From Balneolaceae bacterium (GTDB lineage Bacteria; Bacteroidota; Rhodothermia; Balneolales; Balneolaceae), in the NCBI GenBank assembly GCA_003555185.1, contig PWFZ01000014.1, positions 1 through 5,150 on the forward strand: 5,150 nucleotides of DNA. Direction: 5' to 3'. A program made the position numbers and the translations under genes. Positions 1 to 4,309 of this stretch are shown one piece after another. How positions within the stretch are numbered: the first letter of the stretch is position 1; each line of letters starts with the position of its first letter. The notes under the pieces were generated by a model. It saw nothing but the letters and a program-made list of their open reading frames with translations, was not told the DNA's origin and did no database searches.

Positions 1-249
1 CCATCGGGCAGTGCCGGAGGTCACAATGGAATTAAAGATATCATCAACAGTCTGCAAACCGATCAGTTTCCCCGCATGAGAATTGGAGTGGGAAACGATT
101 TTGGCAGAGGCCGACAAGCTGATTACGTTCTCTCTCCTTTTGATGAAGATCAGCGAATCATTATGGACCAAACGTTAGAAACCGCTTGCGAAGCCATCTA
201 TACTTTTCTCCGTACAGATATTCAGATCGCCATGAACGCATTTAATTAG
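1..249 (+). CDS. pth: Peptidyl-tRNA hydrolase, C-terminal part (5' end outside window)
   Basis: This frame is open from base 1 and ends at TAG 247-249, giving the last 82 residues of a cytosolic peptidyl-tRNA hydrolase. The enzyme cleaves the ester bond between peptide and tRNA on prematurely released peptidyl-tRNA, recycling the tRNA. The visible part begins PSGSAGGHNGIKDI, which contains the family's conserved SAGGHNG(L/I)KS-like segment; its His-Asn pair lies in the substrate-binding cleft. Next come FPRMRIGVGNDFGRGRQADYVLSPF, matching the usual RLRIGIG...YVL.PF block, and the amphipathic C-terminal helix. The N-terminal Asn and catalytic His of the family lie outside the window. Since Pth is usually about 185-200 residues, roughly 110 are missing. 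The reading frame is intact. A hairpin 13 nt after the stop probably ends the transcript. Identification rests on motif recognition and is secure. Confidence 0.93.
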   Translation, partial: PSGSAGGHNGIKDIINSLQTDQFPRMRIGVGNDFGRGRQADYVLSPFDEDQRIIMDQTLETACEAIYTFLRTDIQIAMNAFN

Positions 250-261
250 TGTTGCGTCAGC

Positions 262-280
262 CAAAACCTGTCAGGTTTTG
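262..280 (+). terminator. Short hairpin after pth, possible terminator
   Basis: The arms CAAAACCT and AGGTTTTG form a perfect 8-bp stem with the 3-nt loop GTC, 13 nt after the pth stop. The descending arm ends in TTTT, but no long T-run follows, so termination may be weak. Its GTCAGGTTTT half (270-279) recurs exactly at 4316-4325 in a longer hairpin, so it may belong to a dispersed hairpin family rather than being a one-off terminator. Confidence 0.5.
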
Positions 281-307
281 TACTACTTATTCATAGATTT
301 TAATGAT

Positions 308-348
308 ATAGAAATCTGACTGGTTTCTATCGACATTTATACTATACT
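308..348 (+). promoter_or_regulatory. Possible promoter with overlapping inverted repeat
   Basis: Upstream of the gene at 363, ATAGAAA (308-314) and TTTCTAT (324-330) form a 7-bp inverted repeat with a 9-nt spacer. CTGACT (316-321) could act as a -35 element with TATACT (338-343) as -10, 16 bp apart; a second TATACT lies at 343-348. The leader would be only about a dozen bases. The inverted repeat would sit on the -35 element, as an operator would. This is pattern matching in AT-rich DNA and is weak. Confidence 0.25.
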
Positions 349-362
349 TAACCCTATTTCTG

Positions 363-1022
363 ATGGATATCTTTAAACTGATTTACGAGCATGATCTTCG
401 GCTTGACAGCCTTCGCGAGCGTCATACCGACCGAGACAGGCAAGATACATCCATGAGCCTTGAAGAGTTTATGAAGCCGGATCTCACCTACTCAAAATTT
501 TACTTCACCGGTACAAGGATTAAAGAGCAACAGTTTGGCATTAATACGCTCAATTCTTTTGATAACATTTTAAAAACACTCTCTGAATCTTTAAAAGAGT
601 ACAACTTGTTTACAGATTCGGGAATGGGGACCCTTAAATCTTTTGCAGAAGATATTACCATCGGAGAGCCCGCAATTTTATCTAAAAATGATTCCATTTC
701 CTGGGATCTGTCGACCTTTGTAATCGATTCAAACAGTAATGTGGGCCATAACAAAGATGCCATTGCTGATTTGTTAAAAACAGATGACCTGCTTTTATAC
801 AAGGAACAGGCTCATAACGGCTTCGACTTTCACCTGTTCAGTAAAAATAACATTTACAGAGACCTGTTTTACCCGCTGCAAAAACTCGTGAGCGATCAGT
901 TACGGTTTTTCAGCATGAACGGAAAAAGGGTGACATCTGAGCGAAAGTTCTATTTCGAAACCTGGACACTCGACCGGCCGCCACACGGAACGGAAGAGGT
1001 ATTTAAAGAAACGGTTTTGTAA
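363..1022 (+). CDS. Uncharacterised 219-residue protein
   Basis: This is an open frame of 219 codons from ATG 363 to TAA 1020-1022. I do not recognise the family. The product looks soluble and cytosolic: there is no signal peptide and no stretch hydrophobic enough to span a membrane. Residues 17-30 are very rich in charged residues (RERHTDRDRQD). The rest mixes predicted helices (around 64-80 and 172-183) with strand-like aromatic stretches (SKFYFTG near 44-50, GFDFHLF near 153-159, KFYFETW near 196-202). No catalytic motif is evident. The start has no Shine-Dalgarno, as with the other starts here. It lies 114 nt after pth on the same strand and is followed by a hairpin 8 nt past the stop, so it is probably transcribed alone. 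The antisense frame at 500-802 is treated as a shadow. It is probably real, given its length, typical codon use and clean boundaries, but its function is unknown. Confidence 0.75.
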   Translation: MDIFKLIYEHDLRLDSLRERHTDRDRQDTSMSLEEFMKPDLTYSKFYFTGTRIKEQQFGINTLNSFDNILKTLSESLKEYNLFTDSGMGTLKSFAEDITIGEPAILSKNDSISWDLSTFVIDSNSNVGHNKDAIADLLKTDDLLLYKEQAHNGFDFHLFSKNNIYRDLFYPLQKLVSDQLRFFSMNGKRVTSERKFYFETWTLDRPPHGTEEVFKETVL

Positions 1023-1029
1023 AGAGTAC

Positions 1030-1048
1030 ACCGGACAGCTTGTCCGGT
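1030..1048 (+). repeat. REP-like hairpin with AGCTTG core, copy 1
   Basis: ACCGGACA and TGTCCGGT form a perfect 8-bp stem around the loop GCT, 8 nt after the stop of the uncharacterised gene. It may end that transcript, though only AAAATA follows rather than a T-run. The core matches the hairpins at 1081-1099 and 2119-2139 read on the opposite strand, with an A-T pair here where they have G-C. Confidence 0.65.
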
Positions 1049-1122
1049 AAAATATAATAGAGAGAACTAAGTTAACTCAGCTCGGGCAAGCTGCCCGAGA
1101 TATTCACTTGTCCGGTAAAATA
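1039..1122 (+). repeat. 16-bp direct repeat sharing the hairpin arm
   Basis: CTTGTCCGGTAAAATA occurs exactly at 1039-1054 and again at 1107-1122, 68 bp apart. The first copy is the descending arm of the hairpin at 1030-1048 plus its 3' flank. The second copy lacks the partner arm and cannot form that hairpin, so it looks like a half-copy left by local duplication. Confidence 0.6.
1081..1099 (-). repeat. REP-like hairpin with AGCTTG core, copy 2
   Basis: CTCGGGCA and TGCCCGAG form a perfect 8-bp stem around AGC. Read on the minus strand the loop is GCT, as in copy 1, so this copy is inverted relative to it. It lies inside the long direct repeat that recurs at 2120-2170. Confidence 0.65.
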
Positions 1123-1128
1123 AACCTT
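1081..1128 (-). repeat. Long direct repeat, left copy
   Basis: Bases 1081-1109 match 2120-2148 at 28 of 29 positions (only 1103 differs). After a 3-nt length difference, similarity continues to 1128 (GTAAAATAA at 1115-1123 matches 2157-2165). AACTCAG just before it (1074-1080) also recurs before the right copy with a 3-nt insertion. On the minus strand this copy reads RFILPDK then TGA, close to the RLILLAEK-TGA end of the methyltransferase. It may be a relic of a related gene end with its hairpin. The 16-bp local repeat at 1107-1122 offers another origin for part of it. Confidence 0.55.
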
Positions 1129-1148
1129 AAGAGTGCCATTTTACTCAA

Positions 1149-1167
1149 CCTGAGTTCGATTAATAAA
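1149..1167 (+). repeat. Perfect 19-bp inverted repeat, left end
   Basis: CCTGAGTTCGATTAATAAA is the exact reverse complement of 2099-2117. After a 10-bp insertion (1168-1177, which repeats TAATAAA), GTAGT at 1178-1182 continues the match to 2094-2098. A C4/G4 stem-loop then follows inward on both sides (1185-1198 and 2065-2084), so the two ends are mirror images over roughly 50 bp. Confidence 0.7.
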
Positions 1168-1184
1168 AACTAATAAAGTAGTCT

Positions 1185-1209
1185 CCCCTAACAAGGGGCT
1201 CATCTTTTT
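1185..1209 (+). terminator. Stem-loop with following T-run
   Basis: CCCCT (1185-1189) and AGGGG (1194-1198) form a 5-bp stem with loop AACA, and TTTTT follows at 1205-1209 after six bases. It could weakly terminate transcription from the gene at 363. It also corresponds in position to the stem-loop at 2065-2084 next to the other inverted repeat. Confidence 0.35.
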
Positions 1210-1290
1210 AACGCGTAAGCGTAGCGAACAACACGATAGTGAAATTTAGAGGGGTGTTCATTCGTTTTTGCGACATTCTGATAAACATCC

Positions 1291-1307
1291 GCGAAGCATG
1301 CCTTCGC
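1291..1307. repeat. Small palindrome GCGAAG...CTTCGC
   Basis: GCGAAG (1291-1296) and CTTCGC (1302-1307) pair perfectly around CATGC. The right arm is shared with the start of the 23-bp direct repeat at 1301-1323. Confidence 0.45.
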
Positions 1308-1323
1308 AACAACAACGCCTGGA
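1301..1323 (+). repeat. 23-bp direct repeat, first copy
   Basis: The segment beginning CCTTCGCAACAACAAC and ending TGGA recurs at 1382-1404 with 20 of 23 positions identical, 81 bp downstream in the same orientation. There are only two copies, so it is not an array. Confidence 0.55.
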
Positions 1324-1381
1324 TTAACTCATTTTGTAATGATTTTCAGAGGCTGAATCCATTATCCATAGCAGAGGCACA

Positions 1382-1404
1382 CCTTCGCAATAACAACACT
1401 TGGA
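1382..1404 (+). repeat. 23-bp direct repeat, second copy
   Basis: This is the partner of 1301-1323, beginning CCTTCGCAATAACAAC. All three differences are transitions (C/T, G/A, C/T), which suggests ageing of a duplicated segment rather than chance. Confidence 0.55.
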
Positions 1405-1484
1405 GTTATTATGTATGAAATCTTTGGTTAGATTTTTGGGCTCACCTAATATGCACCCCTTTGTGTACTCCTCGTTCATTTTTT

Positions 1485-1513
1485 CTTGATAAAAAACGAA
1501 CCAAAAAATCAAG
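1485..1513. repeat. Inverted repeat CTTGAT...ATCAAG
   Basis: CTTGAT (1485-1490) and ATCAAG (1508-1513) flank a 17-bp A-rich spacer. On the minus strand the segment reads through the short frame MIFWFVFYQEK. From memory, similar CTTGAT-A-rich-ATCAAG segments recur between genes in Bacteroidota-type genomes. I cannot verify that here. Confidence 0.45.
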
Positions 1514-1688
1514 GCTGATGCTTCGCTCCGGCTGTATCGCGAGGACCTCCATCGACCAACTTAATCAAAGGTCTAGCAATTTATGAGTGGATGAAGGTTC
1601 AAAAATCACCGTTACTCTCAAGAGCAGATCACGGCTTACGACCGGAGTGATTAAGCTAAGCGGTCTCAGTCGCCTCGCTCTCCTTAAC

Positions 1689-1706
1689 GCCTCCACGAAT
1701 CATAGG
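1689..1706 (+). repeat. 18-bp direct repeat, first copy
   Basis: GCCTCCACGAATCATAGG occurs exactly here and at 1932-1949, 243 bp apart in the same orientation. The flanks differ (CTTAAC versus GGAACA upstream), so the exact unit is short. It could be a binding site or the conserved core of a longer decayed repeat. Confidence 0.65.
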
Positions 1707-1752
1707 CCCTATTGAAAGTCGAACAGTGTGTTTCATCTTAAAAAACAGCCTA

Positions 1753-1799
1753 CTGTAGACCGATACTGCCGATTGATCGGCTCTCGTCAGACAGTTTTT
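1753..1799 (+). terminator. Interrupted stem-loop ending in T-run
   Basis: The centre GCCGAT/ATCGGC (1768-1781) is a perfect palindrome with a 2-nt middle. Outside it, CTGT (1753-1756) can pair with ACAG (1791-1794) and AC (1759-1760) with GT (1786-1787), followed by TTTTT. This resembles a degraded intrinsic terminator or structured RNA on the + strand. No gene immediately upstream needs it. Confidence 0.3.
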
Positions 1800-1931
1800 C
1801 TTTGATTTTTTTAGGGAGGTGTCTTTTGGGAGATCTGCATTAACAGATGTATTTTTTTAAAAGAATTAATTGACTCGAAAAATACTGCAGATTGCTCCTG
1901 CCCCCGAACACTTTTGGAGTCAACTGGAACA

Positions 1932-1949
1932 GCCTCCACGAATCATAGG
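1932..1949 (+). repeat. 18-bp direct repeat, second copy
   Basis: This is an exact copy of 1689-1706. It sits 145 bp inside the right inverted repeat. Confidence 0.65.
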
Positions 1950-2064
1950 TTTCGAAATAAGATATTGATAAAACATTCTGAGAAAAACTGTATAACGTAA
2001 AATACTCAGATACTTGTTTAATATTCACTACTCAAATGTGTCATACTATTCCAGTATAAGACCA

Positions 2065-2084
2065 TTCCCCTTTTTTAAGGGGGA
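2065..2084. repeat. C4/G4 stem-loop near right inverted repeat
   Basis: CCCCTT (2067-2072) and AAGGGG (2077-2082) pair around TTTT, with two further closing pairs including a T-G wobble. It mirrors the stem-loop at 1185-1198 beside the left inverted repeat. It could also weakly end the methyltransferase transcript on the minus strand. Confidence 0.45.
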
Positions 2085-2093
2085 CTTTCAGTA

Positions 2094-2117
2094 ACTACTT
2101 TATTAATCGAACTCAGG
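2094..2117 (-). repeat. Inverted repeat, right end
   Basis: Bases 2099-2117 are the perfect reverse complement of 1149-1167, and 2094-2098 (ACTAC) extend the match to GTAGT at 1178-1182 without the 10-bp insertion found on the left. Its outer edge lies 2 bp from the hairpin at 2119-2139. Confidence 0.7.
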
Positions 2118-2118
2118 C

Positions 2119-2139
2119 TCTCGGGCAAGCTGCCCGAGA
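2119..2139 (-). repeat. REP-like hairpin with AGCTTG core, copy 3; possible terminator
   Basis: TCTCGGGCA and TGCCCGAGA form a perfect 9-bp stem around AGC, starting 3 nt past the methyltransferase stop. It is the same sequence and orientation as copy 2 at 1081-1099, one pair longer. Its position suits the end of the methyltransferase transcript, but no T-run follows on the minus strand, so it may act as an RNA 3'-end stabiliser or be a passive repeat. Confidence 0.65.
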
Positions 2140-2170
2140 TACTCACTTTTCTGCCAGTAAAATAAGTCTT
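2120..2170 (-). repeat. Long direct repeat, right copy
   Basis: This copy matches 1081-1128 (28 of 29 identical over 2120-2148, weaker after that). It includes the last eight codons of the methyltransferase, its stop and the downstream hairpin, so the repeat crosses a gene boundary. Confidence 0.55.
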
Positions 2171-2880
2171 GGTGATTTTTCCGGGTTAAACTCCTCGCCC
2201 GAATAATTTCCCCAGCTATTTTTCAAGCTGAATCCACACTCATCAAACCTCTGCCTGAACCAGTTTAAATCATACAGTTTTACCCTCTCCTGATAACTCA
2301 CCGGTTCAACAATATCAGCTCCGGAAAATGTGATTTTTTTGTAAACCATATTATCTTCAATAAACCTCTCTATATCGAAGTGGATATTTTCATATTGACC
2401 ACTCTCACTCTTCACTAGATTTTTCTCAACCAAATTGGCATTTAAAAAGTCGATCATAAACCGCCCCTGAGGACGCAACATTGAATGGACGCTTTTTAAT
2501 ACTTTAAGATTTTCACTGTCTTCCAAAAAATACCCAAATGTGGTAAAAAGGTTCACAACTGCATCAAATGTATCATCAAGCGGTATTCTCATATCCCGCT
2601 CTTTAAATTGCACATTTTCAAGCCCTCTTTTATCCGCCTCTTTGGTTGCTTTTAAAATTGCCTGAGGAGACAGATCCACACCCGTGACACTGTACCCTTT
2701 TTCCGCAAGTGTAAGGGAGTGACGCCCCCTGCCGCATCCTAAATCCAGTACGTTTGGGTAAGTTTTCTTTGGTAAAACTTTTTCTATCAGTAGTGCTAAA
2801 TCCTCAGCTTCTGACTCATTTCTATTTATATATAATTTCTCATATAGCGGGCTGTCGAACCACTCCTCAAACCAACTCAT
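2143..2880 (-). CDS. Class I SAM-dependent methyltransferase, substrate unknown
   Basis: This 245-residue protein has a Rossmann-type methyltransferase core. Motif I is VLDLGCGRGRH at residues 44-54, the glycine-rich loop that holds S-adenosylmethionine. VTGVDLS follows at 65-71, whose Asp69 should bind the ribose hydroxyls, then an ERDMR segment near 94-98 beside the adenine and FDAVVNLFTTFGYF at 105-118. LRPQGRFMIDF near 135-145 is the post-motif strand common to the Methyltransf_11/25 type. The N-terminal MSWFEEWFDSPLYEKLY and the C-terminal strand-rich part (about 150-245) are typical of small cytosolic methyltransferases whose acceptor cannot be read from sequence. The ATG at 2880 fits the family's start with no usable alternative close by, and there is no clear Shine-Dalgarno. 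It is divergent from pyrF and separated by 97 bp. A hairpin lies 3 nt past its stop, within a direct repeat. Confidence 0.9.
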   Translation of the reverse strand: MSWFEEWFDSPLYEKLYINRNESEAEDLALLIEKVLPKKTYPNVLDLGCGRGRHSLTLAEKGYSVTGVDLSPQAILKATKEADKRGLENVQFKERDMRIPLDDTFDAVVNLFTTFGYFLEDSENLKVLKSVHSMLRPQGRFMIDFLNANLVEKNLVKSESGQYENIHFDIERFIEDNMVYKKITFSGADIVEPVSYQERVKLYDLNWFRQRFDECGFSLKNSWGNYSGEEFNPEKSPRLILLAEK

Positions 2881-2977
2881 GCAATTCCATTATTAAATTC
2901 ACAGTTATTCAATTAGGTCTGCCTCATTTTCTGCTGATGTTTTATTATCTTGGCAAACTTTTAACTATCAACAGACT
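2881..2977. promoter_or_regulatory. Divergent intergenic region between methyltransferase and pyrF
   Basis: These 97 bp must contain the start signals for both divergent genes. TATCTTGG at 2946-2953 is close to the Bacteroidota -7 element (TAnnTTTG), but no matching TTTG -33 element lies the right distance upstream. TATTAT at 2943-2948 resembles an ordinary -10. No operator or riboswitch is evident. Confidence 0.3.
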
Positions 2978-3817
2978 ATGACTTTTACCGAAAAACTACA
3001 ACGGGCAATTACCTCTTCGAAATCCGTGCTTTGTGTGGGTCTTGATCCCGACTTATCGAAAATACCGGCACCCCTAAAAGAGCAGTTTAGTGATCCTTCT
3101 GATCAGGTTTTTGAATTTTGCAGACGCGTGATTGAATCTACCAAAATGCATGCCTGTGCTTACAAACCAAATCTTGCGTTTTTTGAGGCGTTAGGAAGTG
3201 ATGGGTGGAATGTGTTTGACAGATTAATGGACGAAATTCCGTCCGGAAAAATTATCATTGCAGATGCCAAACGCGGAGATATCGGAACCACAGCTCAAAA
3301 ATATAAAGAAGCCTTTTTTGATAAACTCTGTGTGGATGCAATAACCCTGAATCCTTTAATGGGCATGGATACACTGGATCCATTTTTGGATGATCACAGT
3401 AAGGCTGTCTTTGTACTCGCCATGACATCGAACCCCGGGGCATCTGATTTTTTACAGCTTCCAATTCTGAAGGGTTCTACACTTGGAACAATCATAGCAG
3501 AGGAACTTCAAAAAAAGCAGGATACGTCAAAAACACATATTGGCATGGTTGTAGGAGCTACGAATCAGCAGTCCAGTATCCCGGTTTTACAAGCTCATCC
3601 AAACAGTCACCTTCTTATTCCAGGAATTGGTGCTCAGGGTGGAAATATTGATGCTCTTGCAATTACACTTAAAGATCATACAGGTATTCCCATTATCAGT
3701 TCATCGAGATCAATTATTTACGCTGGAGAACACTCTCCTAACTGGGAGGAGCGGGTTTCCTCCAAAGCAGCAGAAATAAAAGAATCACTAACCGTTATTT
3801 CCAATAAATATGTCTAA
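2978..3817 (+). CDS. pyrF: Orotidine 5'-phosphate decarboxylase, type 2
   Basis: This 279-residue cytosolic enzyme converts OMP to UMP, the last step of de novo pyrimidine synthesis. The TIM-barrel motifs appear in order: CVGLDPD (19-25, Asp23 near the ribose), YKPNLAFFEA (62-71, Lys63), the catalytic tetrad segment IADAKRGDIGTTA (94-106, with Asp96, Lys98 and Asp101), DAITLNPLMG (120-129), VFVLAMTSNPGA (144-155), VVGATN (191-196), LIPGIGAQGG (213-222) and SSSRSIIYA (241-249), whose Arg244 should bind the phosphate. The DAKRGDIGTTA signature and the length of about 280 mark the type 2 family found in Bacteroidota, Actinobacteria and Myxococcus, rather than the shorter E. coli form. The start at 2978 puts the family's usual N-terminus in place and has no Shine-Dalgarno. 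Its end overlaps rnhA by 8 nt, suggesting one transcript. All key residues are present. Confidence 0.96.
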   Translation: MTFTEKLQRAITSSKSVLCVGLDPDLSKIPAPLKEQFSDPSDQVFEFCRRVIESTKMHACAYKPNLAFFEALGSDGWNVFDRLMDEIPSGKIIIADAKRGDIGTTAQKYKEAFFDKLCVDAITLNPLMGMDTLDPFLDDHSKAVFVLAMTSNPGASDFLQLPILKGSTLGTIIAEELQKKQDTSKTHIGMVVGATNQQSSIPVLQAHPNSHLLIPGIGAQGGNIDALAITLKDHTGIPIISSSRSIIYAGEHSPNWEERVSSKAAEIKESLTVISNKYV

Positions 3818-4253
3818 CCCCAAACAAGTAGTTATTTTATACACCGATGGTGCCTGTAGCGGCAATCCCGGACCCGGCGGCTGGGGAGCTTTGTTGATGT
3901 GGAACAAAAAAGAGAAAGAACTCAGCGGCGGTGAACCCGCCACCACAAACAACCGAATGGAGATGAGGGCTGTTATTGAAGGGCTAAAAGCCCTAACGAA
4001 ACCTTGTCACGTAAAAATACACAGCGACAGCGCTCTGATCATTAACACGTTCCAAAAAGGATGGATTAACGGGTGGCAAAAAAGAGGCTGGAAAAAGGCT
4101 GACAAAAAGCCGGTGGAAAATCAGGATTTATGGAAGGAGATGCTCGATGCCATGAAGCCACATAATGTTGAGTGGGTGAAGGTGAAGGGACATTCAGGTC
4201 ATCCGCTGAATGACCGCGTGGATGCACTGGCGGTGAATGCAATAAAACGGTAG
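3810..4253 (+). CDS. rnhA: Ribonuclease HI
   Basis: This 147-residue enzyme cuts the RNA strand of RNA:DNA hybrids, removing Okazaki primers and R-loops in the cytoplasm. The full two-metal active site is visible: Asp13 in YTDGACSGNPGPGGWG, Glu51 in TTNNRMEMRAVIEGL, Asp73 in HSDSALI, and Asp138 in HPLNDRVDALA, with the mobile-loop His128 in KGHSGH. These match E. coli D10, E48, D70, D134 and H124. The basic handle helix region is present (GWQKRGWKKADKKPV, about 88-102), as expected for the E. coli-like form, and there is no N-terminal hybrid-binding domain. The ATG at 3810 lies inside the last codons of pyrF in another frame, with no Shine-Dalgarno, so translation is probably coupled to pyrF termination. 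Two strong hairpins follow the stop. Confidence 0.97.
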   Translation: MSNPKQVVILYTDGACSGNPGPGGWGALLMWNKKEKELSGGEPATTNNRMEMRAVIEGLKALTKPCHVKIHSDSALIINTFQKGWINGWQKRGWKKADKKPVENQDLWKEMLDAMKPHNVEWVKVKGHSGHPLNDRVDALAVNAIKR

Positions 4254-4260
4254 TAAAATG

Positions 4261-4294
4261 AGACCCCTGAGGTTTTTGGAAACCTCAGGGCTCT
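4261..4294. terminator. Twin hairpin A between convergent rnhA and tsaD
   Basis: CCCTGAGGTTT (4265-4275) pairs perfectly with AAACCTCAGGG (4280-4290) around TTGG. After a single C-C mismatch, three more pairs (AGA/TCT) close the stem. It lies 7 nt after the rnhA stop. On the minus strand it is followed by CATTTTAC, giving a short T-run for tsaD. It probably acts in both directions, and it is paralogous to hairpin B. Confidence 0.75.
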
Positions 4295-4309
4295 GGTTCT
4301 GATCAAAGT

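Larger units (their letters stand above)
1149..2117. mobile_element. Candidate gene-less element bounded by inverted repeats
   Basis: The 969-bp segment is bounded by perfect 19-bp inverted repeats and has no transposase or other credible gene inside, which is the general form of a non-autonomous element. Against this, I see no clean short target-site duplication directly outside the two ends: the left flank is ACTCAA and the right flank is CTCTCG. The interior also contains several unrelated-looking repeats. The inverted repeats may instead be two copies of one dispersed intergenic repeat in opposite orientation. Confidence 0.25.
1023..2142. other. Gene-free repeat-rich island, about 1.1 kb
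   Basis: No credible protein gene lies between the stop at 1022 and the methyltransferase stop at 2143. Only frames of about 62 codons occur (minus strand 1324-1512 and 1840-2028), and neither resembles a known protein. The stretch holds hairpins with an AGCTTG core at both edges, a 19-bp inverted repeat near both ends, a long direct repeat at both edges, an 18-bp and a 23-bp direct repeat inside, and several other stem-loops, each listed separately. Composition shifts between AT-rich runs and GC-containing palindromes. It could be a decayed or non-autonomous mobile element, or a place where dispersed intergenic repeats have piled up between two genes pointing at each other. Confidence 0.6.

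Noticed and set aside
500..802. 100-codon minus-strand frame
   Set aside because: It lies wholly antisense to the longer gene at 363-1022 and matches no known motif; it is a shadow.
1149..1166. tRNA-like T-loop GTTCGATT, as in a tRNA-derived attachment site
   Set aside because: The flanking bases cannot form the 5-bp T stem, and no acceptor or anticodon arms are nearby.
1301..1404. Possible CRISPR array
   Set aside because: There are only two diverged copies of a 23-bp repeat, no third unit at regular spacing, and no cas genes.
1324..1512. 62-codon minus-strand frame beginning MIFWFVFYQEK
   Set aside because: It is built on the CTTGAT/ATCAAG inverted repeat and a short direct repeat, with no domain. 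It is better explained as translated repeat DNA.
1840..2028. 62-codon minus-strand frame containing LFQLTPKVFGG
   Set aside because: It runs through the 18-bp direct repeat and AT-rich DNA, and has no start signal or family match. I treat it as spurious.
2754..2981. 75-codon plus-strand frame before pyrF
   Set aside because: It is mostly antisense to the methyltransferase start and crosses the divergent intergenic region; there is no supporting motif.
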